Made by a program: the position numbers and the translations under genes. Source: Gavia stellata (Eukaryota > Chordata > Aves > Gaviiformes > Gaviidae). From it: a DNA stretch of 64,000 bases. Position 1 is the first letter of the stretch; each line of letters opens with the position of its first letter. The stretch is from NCBI RefSeq assembly GCF_030936135.1, contig NC_082611.1:8571001-8635000 (forward strand). The letters are read 5' to 3'. Below are positions 53,060 through 64,000 of this stretch, piece after piece. The notes beneath the pieces are model-generated. The model did not search any database. It was not told the DNA's origin and worked only from the letters and a program-made list of their open reading frames with translations.

Positions 53060-55164
53060 AAACAATATGACATCTTTTAAGGCTTAACTGCATTGATTTC
53101 ATTGAGTTTTATTTCTGCTTATTTCTCTGATCCTTGAGGAAAAGCAATGCTAACAAGATAGCTAAAAATAATTTATATTAAGTCCCAACCCTGAGAATAT
53201 AAGAAAACAATTTAAGAGGAGTTGACAGACAGCTCAGAGCATGGAATAAGTTTGTGGGGAATTTTACAAAATTAAGTACTAGGCTACAGCATGTATCGTC
53301 AGAAAGTGTTTATGGCCTAAAATGTAACTCTCCCTTAAGAAGATTTATCTTTCATGAAATCTAAGGCAGCTGTGAGATAGAGGAGAAGGGTCTAATCCCA
53401 ACTCTGACACTGTCACAAGTCACAGTCCCCTGACAACATGGGCCACAGGCCTGCAGGTTTTTCTGTGAATCATGCACATGTTGGTTATTATCTCTTAATA
53501 TGTACAAAACAATAATACTTTGCCACATCTGTGAATTTCTGTGTTTCCTACAGATGAAACAGCAGCCCATCTTGCTGTTTGATTACCTTAAAGCTCTGTT
53601 ACGTTGCTAAATAATGGCCATTACTCAATTTTTCCATTTATTATATGAATAATCATCTATATAATCCAGAATACTAGCAATTTTCTTAAGTCTGAAAATT
53701 ACTAAGAACTAGTCTTTCCTTTGATAAGTGTCTTACAGAATTTAGAGCTAGTTATAGCATTGTCTTCATTAATGGACAAAGTAAATAATGTTTATGGTTA
53801 AATGCAGAGCTCAATAGACTGAGTAGATGTTGTGCATTTCTGGCTGAGTGGGTTGGAAATTTCCCCACCAACATTAAGTTGTCTCCTTTCCCATCTACCA
53901 TGACGTGGTTCCAGCTCACAAGTAGACTGTCATTTTAATACTCCCTGCTGAAACTGTATGGTAATTATAACATAATTTGGCAGCTGTTTTGAAGAAGAGC
54001 AGAAACAAAGCCTTCTGGAACTTTTATGTAACATTCAATGTTGGCATTTCCATGAATTGCGAGATGATTATGTGAGGCAAGTACAGCACACTCATACCCA
54101 GGCATGTAAGAGAGCTGTTTGGCAGATTTAATACGGCTAATGCAAAAGAGGAGTTCTAGCAATCAGACTCACTGAAGCCTTGGCAGAATTATAATGAATA
54201 CAAATCCTAATTCTCTCCCCACCACCTTTGATGTTAAATCTGGGCTTAAATTATAGCTGCTGTTAATTGCAGCACTGAAATATTTTGCATAATGATGAGA
54301 CTCTATTGGTTCCTTTTACCTTACTCATTTTCCTATCTGCTGAAGAAAAAAACCCAGAGCAATCCAGACCTGCAGCAATATACAGATGTAATATATACAT
54401 TAGCTCTTCACACTGCTAATCACTAAAATATCACGCCACTAGTTCACAAGCAGATGGCACATAAAATACCATAAGTGACAGACCTGATACTGCATTCCTT
54501 GCACATCTGAAAGTCTCAGGTGGAATGCAAGAAATGCAAGACTACATAGTGGCCTATCCTGTATTTCAGAGATGGTAAACAACTGCACATCACTGCCTTC
54601 TGTTGCCACAAGGGGGAATTAAGTACTTCTGAGAATCAGGCAATTCTTGTGTATATTGCAACTTTATGTAAAACTTCGAGAATTTTGTTTACGAGAAAAT
54701 CTGTTCTTCTTAAACAGTAACTCATGGCAAGAAGATGAGTTTAAAATTTTATTAAAATCATCCAGCCATTTCATTAGAAGGAATTACAATAAAACTCCAG
54801 TAACTCCCCAATTTAAAAAAAGCCCATAGACTGTTCAGCAAAAAAACCCCGCCTAGTCCCTATTAAGTCTTCTGTTGGCACTCGGATCCACATTTTTAGA
54901 GCTAACCAAACTAGAAGAGAATATTTTCCATCTAAAGGAAACAAATTCCAAAAATGTAAAGTTTTCTTGGAAGGTTAATTTCAATGAATTTAAGTTCAGA
55001 CAGTGGCAGCCTTCAATTTTCTTGGGGAGTAGCACAGAGTGTTTTCTGAACTTGACAATGTCATTGCACTAGAGAAAACCTTTGATTGCAGGGTGTCTCT
55101 GTGGATGCCATCTGAAGTAGTAAAGAGACAAATGGTGATATCACAATGTTACCACAATTAAACT
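53060..55164. other. Intergenic, no supported feature
   Basis: AT-rich sequence between the end of the thymic parvalbumin gene and a CR1 fragment. No exon, RNA gene or mobile element was recognised. Confidence 0.4.
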
Positions 55165-55325
55165 GTAGAATCACAGAGTAATTCATGCTGGAAAGGATCT
55201 CTGGAGGTCTCTGGTCCAATCACTTCCTCAGAAGGCCAACTTAGGGCACTTTGCTCTAAGCTGAGTTTGAGTATCTTCAAGGATGGAGGTTCTATAACCT
55301 CTCTGGGCAACCTAGTAAGTAAGGA
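55165..55325 (-). mobile_element. CR1 LINE 3' fragment, reverse orientation
   Basis: Read on the plus strand, it starts AGAATCACAGAG, the complement of the CR1 tail octamers. It then follows the reversed order of the CR1 3' end: 'GGAGGTCTCTGGTCCAA', 'TATCTTCAAGGATGGAGGTT' and 'ACCTCTCTGGGCAACCT'. It is about 160 bp, without an open frame, and clearly of a different CR1 subfamily from the copy at 17.4 kb. Confidence 0.85.
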
Positions 55326-58300
55326 TTGAATCCTCTGCATCAAACTTTTATGAATGAAGTGCACAAATAAAACACTGCTGAGTACACTGTTAAAAACCAA
55401 AATTCTGTTAGAAATTGTTTATGCTACATCAAATCAGAAAGGATCTAACACCCTGTATTATCACACTGATAACCTGTCCTCAGGTTTAGAGTAAGACTGT
55501 CCTACTCAGTATAATACTGCGTCATAATTCCCAGGATAAAGTAAATGTTGTTTATATACTTTACCTTTACTTAAGACAATAAAAGAGCAACCCAAAATGT
55601 GAGTGGCTGATCTGAGTTCCACTGAGTCCAAAGACTGTGAGTTCTCAGACACACCTCAGTCCCCTCATTACCCTGTATGAGCAGTATAATCTCTAATCCT
55701 CCCAATACTTCTTGTGAAATAAAGACGTAGTGGGAACTAAACACAAAAAATTTGATTGTCCTACACAAGCTCTTAGAAAAAGGATATAGAGGGCCAGGGT
55801 GTTGAACCCAATATCCCAAACCTACCCTACTGCTCTAGCCACTGAATCCGTCATCGCCCTTAAACTGAAATTTTGGGTTGTCCTGGTAAAGGATCAGAAT
55901 CATGCATAAGATAAAATCTCCTGGTATTTAGTGGAAGCTGGCTGCCTCCTAACTTCATGTTCCTTTGGAAATCCCAACCTAGAACCATTTGTAAACTTCA
56001 GATTCAATTTCAGCTCTCCAACTGTTCAAAATCTCACAGTCATCTTCTAACAAGTAAGAAAGTACAGAAAGGGCAAGGGGATGTCAGAACATTCATTGCA
56101 GACATAGACTGGTAAAGTTTCTTCTTTGAGTTAGCAGCCAGCCCATGTGGAAAATCTTTGATGCAGCATCATCAGAGGCGCCTGAAGTCTTCACACAAAC
56201 AGTGTGGGCAGAGGGGGCCAAGGCTGGATTCATTTCCTGGAATGGGTTACTGAAATAGATACATCTTGACTAAATCCCTGAACAGACATATACCTAACAT
56301 TTTCATGCTTAATTGTTCATATATTTTAAAACATTTTAATAAGTGGATGCTGTGGAATATGAACTGATTTAAACTGTTCACATTTTATGAAACTTAATTT
56401 CCATATTACTTTTGCTTGCAAGCACACAAAGATACCATTACATTGGTATGGACTTTCTGGTACACTTTCTGTACTGAAGGCCTATAGAGCACATTATCTA
56501 GCAGTTGGGATATGGCTGCTCCGTAACCTTTGATTTGCTTATCAGCATGTCCTACACTCATGAAAACGAGAAAATCAGAGGTTTTGTATATCAAGCTCCA
56601 GGAAAGAAATTCAGATCACCGCATCAGTTACAGTATGAAAAGAAAGTACTCTTAGACGATGCCTTCCCCTGCAGTTGCAAAGATATTGACTTACTGACCC
56701 TAAGTTCAAAGGGGAACTTATGTCAAAGTAGCCTATGCAATTACTTGACTCAAAGGGAATCACATCAGTTTCATCACAACTAGATACTAATCAGCTGGTA
56801 TTTCCTAGACACTAACTTTCTGCTCTAACTCCCAGGCTTCCAGAACAAACTGATCTTGTATTTGCAATGATCTCCCTAACAGACTTTAATATTTAGCCAG
56901 CATAAAAATAAACACAGTAAAACCTGGTTTTGCTAGACAGACAAAACAACCTGTTCTTCCTAATCATCATTAAAGGAAAGTCCTCTGGAATTATTTCTGA
57001 GTTTTCAATTTAGTCTGTTTATATTCCAGTCTTTCGAGTTATTTGGTAGACTACACGTTTTTTCTTTTAAGTATCTGTTCCTTCCTCTTCTCTTCCTTGC
57101 TTATGAACGCCCACCTGTTAACCTGTTCTTATTCTCAGTTCCTTGGTTTTCTCTCACCGTAAATTGTCCCGGAGAGATTTCATGGCTGGGCTTGACTGTC
57201 TTTGGTGCCATCTACAGGCAAGCTCTAATTTGCCACAGAAATACTCAAAAACTTTTATCGATAAATGCTTTGTAATCTCAATGTGGTCTTCTCACAAGGA
57301 TTATTTCTTGAATGTTCAGTAATTCTGACACAATTATCAGATCCTCTCTGATCCTAGGCCATACTCTTGATTATTTCCTAGGAATCTGAAACAAAAGCAA
57401 AGCTAGATTCCCAAATGGAAAGACTGGATCATTTAGTTTATATATCCACCAGTTCAGAATAAAATGCCTTTAAAAGTAACTTGCTCAGTTGATTTTATAT
57501 AGTCTAGAAAACTTCGCTTTCACAATGTTCAATTTACCACACAGCATGGGTTTAGAATAATATAGCTAGTGCTTCTCTAAGCATTCTTCTCTTGAAGAAA
57601 TGATGAAGCAAAACCAAGATGTGCAAGATGAGGCTTTGTCTATATTTTCATGTATATAATTTTTGAAAGAAAAGACAGCAGCTTTATGCTATATTGACCA
57701 AGTGTTAGGCTTTATTTTAAATGTAATTACATTACTCAAATATTATTTAAATCTACAATGATACTCCGTGCACATTTATGTATGTGTGGGTGTGAAATGC
57801 TCTCCAAATGGCTTTTTACACCATTGGCCAATTTCAGCCATTCTCAAGGCCATTAAGTTCCAACAGATTTCATGAAATAGCCGAGAGGAAGATCCTGTTA
57901 ATAATCAGTAAGAGAAAAGTTGCAGCTTGAGCTTAGCTACTGTTTGAATCCTTACAGAAGTTTATTTTTTCAGTACAGAAAGAACGAACCAAGTATCACA
58001 GATTTCACTGCTCAGTTTCACTCCTTACCATTAATTGATGCATACTCCTGTGTGCTGCTGAACAACTGACAACCTTCATTCTATGAATGGTGATTTTAAA
58101 ATATTATTATTTAAAATGTGCACCATGCAATGAATTAATACTGAGCAAATGTCTTCAGTATTAGGCTTTTATAGTCTAAAGTACATATCTCAGTGATTGG
58201 GTAACCAAAGCTTATATATCAGCTTATTAAAAATACTTTGGGCTGATTTAAAATTAAAAGTTTTACCTGTGATATTCTACCTGTATGTCAGCTATATCTA

Positions 58301-58690
58301 TTACAAATACTATTTGAAAACTATTAGAGCAATTGCAGGAGTAATGTTTCATGGGTAATTCCTACCAGGATCGGGCCCTTAAAAGTCAAAGTCTACCATG
58401 AAGAGGTCCCTTTGTTGCTATCATTACACAATTAAAAAAAAAATTGCATTTTTTCATTCACAGATCAAAAATCATTCACTAGACTAAAAATGGGTGCAAG
58501 CTGAGAGGATTTACTTTGTACGGCACTAAACCTTATGTATTGTCTAAAACACCATGCACATTCCTTTGGGATATAAATATCAATCTGATTAGCTAGCAGG
58601 CCTTGTCAGGCACTGTCACTTATCCCCTGGGGTATCTGAGTCACCACGTGGCTCTAGGACTTCTGTAAAAGGTCGAGAGGACTTAACTAA
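55326..58690. other. Intergenic between the two parvalbumin genes, no supported feature
   Basis: Apart from the CR1 fragment on its left edge, I find no exon, RNA gene or named repeat in this 3.4-kb stretch. Any cis-regulatory sequence shared by the tandem parvalbumins could lie here, but none is evident by eye. Confidence 0.4.
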
Positions 58691-58807
58691 GGTCTATATA
58701 AGTCTTTATCTCTGTCATTTGAGAAAGAATTTAAATCAAAAGGACTCTGTAGATCTTCTACCTTACAGATTTTTCTGTTCTTAGGTTGAGGAAAACTAAG
58801 TGGCAAG
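58645..58807 (+). promoter_or_regulatory. Candidate promoter and noncoding exon 1 of the second parvalbumin
   Basis: A perfect E-box CACGTG (58645-58650) and a TATA-like TATATAAG (58695-58702) precede a segment of about 80 bases ending GGCAAG followed by GTGAGA, a good donor at 58808. The layout parallels that of the thymic gene: TATA, short untranslated exon, donor, then an exon starting a few bases before the ATG. All parts are motif matches only. Confidence 0.35.
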
Positions 58808-59174
58808 GTGAGATCAATCTCTCCTCTGGAGCTTTTGAAGACATCACAATAATCCACACAAAAAGTGCATGGAAATAACCAAAGATCACCAAATGCCATG
58901 CAGTTCTATAAATATGTTTGGGTTTGTCTTCAGCTTGTGCTCCTGAAGACTTAACTAGAGATAACAGCAAGCCAGATGCACTACGTGTATCTGAACTAAA
59001 GGATGGAACAGCTGGCTCCTGGAGGGCAGCTCCCCTGGTTTGCCCTGGGACCTAAGTTGCAACTGCCCCACTAATCAAACCTGGCTGTCCTCATGGGGCA
59101 GCATCAAAGCCTGATAGAGCAAGATCAGTATGAACTCCAGCCAATATTATTTTTCATTTTACAGTAGCTTTGAC

Positions 59175-61403
59175 ATGGCTCTTGCTGGTATCCTGACAGA
59201 AGCTGAAATTGCTGCTGGCCTACAGAGCTGTCCAGGTAACATTTACGTTTAAAATTTGGCTTTTCAGTTTATCTATCAAATTCCTTTGTCCTCACTACCC
59301 CAACGTCCCAATTCCAATGGAAACAAAAGCCTGAAAGGATGAACTAGACAGTATAATGTTCATTTCCTCTCCAGGGTACATGGTAAGATGTTCCTGTTAA
59401 TTGTTTTACCAAAAAGAGAAAAAGGAGGCAAGGTAATGGAACATATGCAAGTTTTAATCTTTGCCAGCCAAGGTACAGGCACTCATCATCACTTCTGCAT
59501 TGCAGCAATTTTAAGTATGAAAAAATCCAGAGGCTGAAATCCTGGTTTTTTTCAGAGAATAATGATAAAACTCCTGCCGATTTCAATACAAGCACAATAT
59601 TTATCATCAAGTCCTGTGAATTTACGTTTGAGTGAAGTATCTATTTACAAATGTATGTTCTTGCATGATGAAGACCACAGTCAATATTTATCTTCCTAGG
59701 TTTGAGAGATCATTGATGGAAAAATCCCAGTAATCTGAAATAATCTCAGGAAAATCAAAGATTGTTGATTGCGGTTTGTAATAACCCTCACTGTACTGCA
59801 GAACAGTTTGCTGCTTTTTGACCAAAAAGCTAATTTTTCTTTTTGTTCCAGATCTTTAACTACTTTTCTTCATCTCTTCCTGCTTATTTCAGCTGCTGGT
59901 TCATTCAATTACGAAACCTTTTTTGTCAAAGTGGGTCTCAACTCCAAGTCTAAAGACCAGCTCACCACAGTCTTTGCAATTCTTGACCAGGATAAGAGTG
60001 GCTTTACTGAGGAAGATGAACTGGAGTAAGTAAATAAAAAAATGAGTTACCAACAGGCTTGTGTTTTATTGTCTAAAAATGCAGAGTAAGATCAGAAACA
60101 CTCCCTTTCCTTCTGTCTCTTTGGATGAGAGACAATCCTGTGTGTGTAAGACAAATAATGAAGGAAAGGCTGGATCACAAAGAGAAAACAATCTGACAGC
60201 ACTGAAAATACTTGTTTCATGTAGGGATAACTGACAGACTCTAAAGATAAAAATAGCAGTTCTGCTGGAGTTTGCTTTTTATTATTGCAAGATTTTTTAC
60301 TACACTAAATTCAAAGGGCTATTTTTCTCTCATCTTTCTTTCTATCACATGACTTCTATCTTCCAGATCATATTCCTCTGACTTTGAAGTTAAAAAGTAA
60401 GGTTAGAAAAATTCTTGTCACTCTTAAGAGTCTACATCTTAGGAGAAAGGAAGGACGATAACACAGGAGGGAAGATGAATCCTGCCACTACGGAGTCAGT
60501 TTCAATTTTGCCTTTTTAATCCAATGAAACTAAAATTTCATCAAGGATTTTTACATGTTGTGATGCAACATCCTGTTACTTTCTTACCCTTATTCTCACT
60601 GAAGTTAGAGGAAGTTTTGCCATTGAATTCAAAATTATTTACAAAGAGCTTTTGAAATAGTCTCAAGAATTGAATCAGGCTTGGAATTTTACAATTATTA
60701 CCATTCACAAACTCTAAATGCTTTTGGTACTGAGTATGTCTCACTCATTTGTTCTCTCACCTTTAACAGACTTTTCCTGCAGAATTTCACAGCCAGTGCC
60801 AAAGCTCTGACTGATGCTGAGACCAAGGCATTCCTGGCAGCAGGTGGTAGTGACTGAGATGGTAAAATTGGAGTGGATGTAAGACTGCCTTTATTAAATG
60901 GAGTAGTATCTGCCTTTGAGACTTCCTAATGGCTAGCTCTAGGTAGCTGCCCTGCTCCACACATTGGATGTTATGGATCTCATTCTGAGGTGCTCAGATC
61001 TGCTCTGTATTGTAGAGAGGATCTAACATGAGAGCTGGTCTATATTTTGCCCTTGGCTACAGGTAGTCAGTCCCCTTTTTCACCTACAGAGATTTTTTCA
61101 GGACTGGAATCTAAATTGATATATTTATAAAATTTCAGTATATAATTCTACTGCTTTTTACTATTGAACTATGGTACAATGTGACACTTAAATGCAACAC
61201 TTTGTTTGTCTTAAGTATCTATTATTATAAGTATACAATGTGCTACCTTTAAGGAATGATTATCAGAGGAAGTATCATTAGTTTCCCATTTTAACTGTAA
61301 AAATTAAGAAAGTACTTTTTTGACTGTGCAATTACAAAACGTGGTCCCATTTTATTATTCTTTCATTTCTCTTTCAGAGTTTCAAGCTTTGGTCAAATCT
61401 TAA
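59175..61403 (+). pseudogene. Beta-parvalbumin pseudogene (second parvalbumin, tandem to ATH)
   Basis: The coding exons are 59175-59235, 59893-60025, 60770-60878 and 61378-61403, with intact GT/AG borders and the same phases as ATH. Exon 2 starts MALAGILTEAEIAAGLQSCP; the CD loop [12 protein letters not shown] is intact; the last exon gives FQALVKS and TAA. Three defects affect the EF region. Loop position 1, normally Asp, is Gly (60846-60848). Loop position 4, normally Gly, is an in-frame TGA (60855-60857), cutting the product at 93 of about 109 residues. Exon 4 is 109 nt instead of 110, with one G missing at the donor (GTGGAT then GTAAG), so exon 5 is read out of frame. The sequence resembles fish and amphibian beta-parvalbumins at several places ([26 protein letters not shown]). 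A sequencing error could explain one lesion but not easily all three. Confidence 0.85.
60585..60632. repeat. Degenerate palindromic amniote repeat fragment in the pseudogene's intron 3
   Basis: TCACTGAAGTTAGAGGAAG followed by TTTTGCCATTGAATTCAA keeps the order and spacing of the element copied at 37.5 kb. It helps explain why this intron (744 bp) is longer than the matching ATH intron (276 bp). Confidence 0.4.
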
Positions 61404-64000
61404 CAAGTAGTCAAGATAATGACCAAGATATCTGTGCCATAAACAATCTTACCTATTGCAAGCCTACTGTTTATTTACACATTTTGTAGCCTGGAAGGTC
61501 ATGAACAATTGCTGGCAAGTGATTTCATATTGCTGGAAAACATTTGAAGTAGTGCAAGCACTACTTAAACAACATTCCCCAATGTTTTAAGCAGAAGGTC
61601 TTTATACCACTGGGAGACTGAACTGGAATCCATGCTGCTCATTTGAATTTTGGGCACTAAAGATACTAGTAAAAATATTAAGAGAAGGAGAAATTAAAAG
61701 CATCTCTGTGGGCCATTTAATTTTTAACATTTGCATAAATAGCTAGCACCTGTTGTAAAAAACTAGAATTAACAAAATGTCCAGCTGTAAAACCCAGTTA
61801 TGGTAACTGGTAGCAGTGGTATTTAATCAAGAGGTGTATTTAATGCTCCATATGTTTTTATGTCATTCTTTATGCAACTGGTTATGTTTCATACACTATT
61901 TAAATGGCAGGCCCTAGCAATAATTAATCTGTCAATTTTAATATAAGATCAACTGGATCCAAGATTAATCTAGATTACTGAAATAGCAATAGATTCAAAA
62001 TTCTCGAAGGAATCACTCACCTTCCTGCCCACCTGATGGCACTATTGTTCCACTTACAAGAAGTTAAAACAGTATTCTATCTGCTTGAATTAATTCAAGT
62101 CAGAATACTTCTAGTATCCCGCCTCCCACCTGCCCACTTCTGTTGATGACTCAGTTTTGCCAGATAAAATAATTTCTGAACACAGAATGCTAACATTTTG
62201 TTATCCAAAGGAGGGGACCCTATGCCTCAGATCTTAGGAGCAGGATGGAGGTCTCAGAGAAGGTCTGTGGTGCTAGTTCGCAGTTGGGGAATAAATACCT
62301 TTTGTTGGGTCCACTTTGCACACTGAATGCCCTTTAGTGCAATCCATATGGCACTAAATATCCAGCCTACAAGCTGTACTTGGCAAGTTGCACACCATGG
62401 CACAGAGATACAAAGGCGCGAGACATGAGTCTACCTGCACAGGGTCAGGAGCCCAGAGTTCCCCTCTCTGTCAGTATGAGACTTGACGGTCTGCACACAG
62501 AGCGCCAGAACAGAGATTCGGTACCCTTTAATCATATCAACATGATTTATGCTAAAATGAGTTCTTGCAAGATCAATGTCAAGAGCATTAATTGTTACCA
62601 CAATTGTAAGTTGTTTGTTTTGCACAGAAGTCTAATTAGAGAAGATGTGTTTTTACAACCCTCACAAATGCAACTGAAAGCAAAGGGAGCTGTGTTTTGG
62701 ATAGAACTAGGTGAAAAGCACTTTGAAAAATCGAGTCCCTGGTGCTCCATAATGGCAAATTGGGGCATGTTGCCCCAGTAATCAATGTTCTGCTGCTTTT
62801 CTCTATCTCAAAACTGAGGATAACATAATGCCCACATCTCACAGGGTTGTAAAAATAAATGCATAAATGTTTGTGAAGAAAGTATAATAAAATTAAGAGC
62901 ATCATAAAAAAAGATTGCTAAGAAATTAATCTTTTTTTCTTTACAGACAGATTGAAATAGCAAGCTGGAAATAAGGAATGAAGAGAATGCAAAATTCTGA
63001 GCAGTTGCTCATTAACTGAAGTTCACCCAGCTTGTGCACTAAGTTAGTGTTCTGGTTGAAAAGTAAGAGTGTGATGATGTCATCGCGATTTTGTCATAAT
63101 ACAAACACACATAGCAATCAAATTAGGTTACAAAAATGAACTAATTGCTAACAGTACCTAACTAGACAATGCGGCATATAGGACTTTTTTAGGCTTACGT
63201 ATGTGATAAAAATAAACAGACATCCAAACAGCTTTTTTAAAAATCTAGATGGCTTTAACCATCCAGAACATTGTACTTCCAACACGACAGTTACTCCTAT
63301 GTACTCTTTTTGACAAATTTGGAACTCTTGAAGTCTGTTCTTGGGCATTAATCATGCAAAAACCTGTACAATGACTGTCTCATACTGTGTTTGTCTGTAT
63401 TTGTTGGAGCTATTTAAGATGTTTCAGTTTTTGCAGATCAAAAATCTTCATTTCAAAATTATCTGCTCATGCTATAGTGGTTCTGATGCATAACACGTTT
63501 ATGATAAGACATTATGGAGAAGGAAGGACACATCAATACAGTGTTGGGGAAATCATCATATTACACAAAATTAAAGCAATCTACAGGACTTGAATGAATA
63601 CTCAATAATGTGTCCATGCCTTGTAAGTTCACCAAAAATATATTTCCATTAACTCTAATAAATTAATCAGGCCCTAATATTGTAGATTTTTCCTTAACAA
63701 TGAAAAAGAATTATCCGTCAAACAAATTCACATTTATGATTTCAACATCATCTCTGGAGAGCAATAAACAAAAGAATTCTGAGGAATTAGTAACTGCAGT
63801 CTGATTGCAGGGCTAAAAGCTCTCATTATTGTCAGAAGATGCTATGTATCTCAGTTGATACTATGTTTTATATTTTCACCAAGTGATATGGTCACCTGAG
63901 CATCTTCAAGCATCGTACCAACATTAATGGCTAAACGAGAAAGGCACAAACAGCTCAGATAACTTTTGAGTTAGTAGGCAGCTCCTTTATTTAACCACAC
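61404..64000. other. 3' flank and intergenic, no supported gene
   Basis: The first 300 bases may be the remains of the pseudogene's 3' untranslated region. An ATTAAA-type signal near 61693 and an AATAAA near 62290 are the only candidates for a 3' end. Nothing else is recognisable; a third parvalbumin such as avian CPV3/oncomodulin is not visible before the window ends. Confidence 0.4.

Noticed and set aside
59769-60029. The 86-codon open frame as a separate small gene
   Set aside because: Its last part is parvalbumin exon 3 read in frame; the first part is intron sequence before the acceptor at 59892.
60855-60857. The in-frame TGA as a selenocysteine codon
   Set aside because: Parvalbumins are not selenoproteins, the codon replaces a loop Gly, no SECIS-like structure was apparent, and the downstream one-base deletion breaks the frame anyway.
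1-64000. CRISPR arrays, prokaryotic operons or phage systems
   Set aside because: The spliced vertebrate gene, CR1 elements and CpG island show vertebrate nuclear DNA; no direct-repeat/spacer array or bacterial gene was seen.

Overview
The window looks like nuclear DNA from a bird. Three things support this: a young-looking avian CR1 LINE 3' end with its ATTCTGTG tail repeat (17.4-17.7 kb), a reverse-orientation CR1 fragment (55.2 kb), and a complete spliced gene whose product reads as avian thymic hormone (thymic, beta-lineage parvalbumin). Most of the window is AT-rich, intron-like or intergenic vertebrate DNA. Nearly all open frames of 60-130 codons are uninformative: they have no splice context and no recognisable domain.

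Layout: (1) 1-13.55 kb has no recognisable coding exon and is best read as the first intron of a minus-strand gene. (2) About 13.0-14.8 kb is a dense CpG island. It carries ETS, YY1 and several CCAAT motifs, a good minus-strand splice donor at 13552/13551 and a good plus-strand donor at 14587/14588, so it is probably a divergent promoter. In mammals the minus-strand neighbour upstream of oncomodulin is RNF216, so synteny suggests RNF216 exon 1; the sequence alone does not prove it. (3) 14.8-48.1 kb is a roughly 33-kb stretch with no gene I can support. It holds CR1 remnants, degenerate palindromic repeats, hairpins and a poly(A)-tailed block near 47.2 kb. (4) 48.1-52.7 kb is the thymic parvalbumin (ATH) gene on the plus strand: a candidate TATA box and noncoding exon 1, then four coding exons encoding 109 codons. 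(5) 53-58.6 kb is intergenic, with a CR1 fragment. (6) 58.7-61.4 kb holds a second parvalbumin gene with the same exon structure. It resembles the beta-parvalbumins of fish and amphibians more than ATH does, but it is broken: an in-frame TGA in the EF calcium loop, loss of the first Asp of that loop, and a one-base deletion at the exon 4 donor. (7) 61.4-64 kb shows nothing further.

The two parvalbumins form a head-to-tail tandem pair about 9 kb apart with identical intron phases, which is what local duplication of an EF-hand calcium-buffer gene would leave. The main point of interest is that one member looks intact and the other looks like a fairly fresh pseudogene with every splice site preserved.
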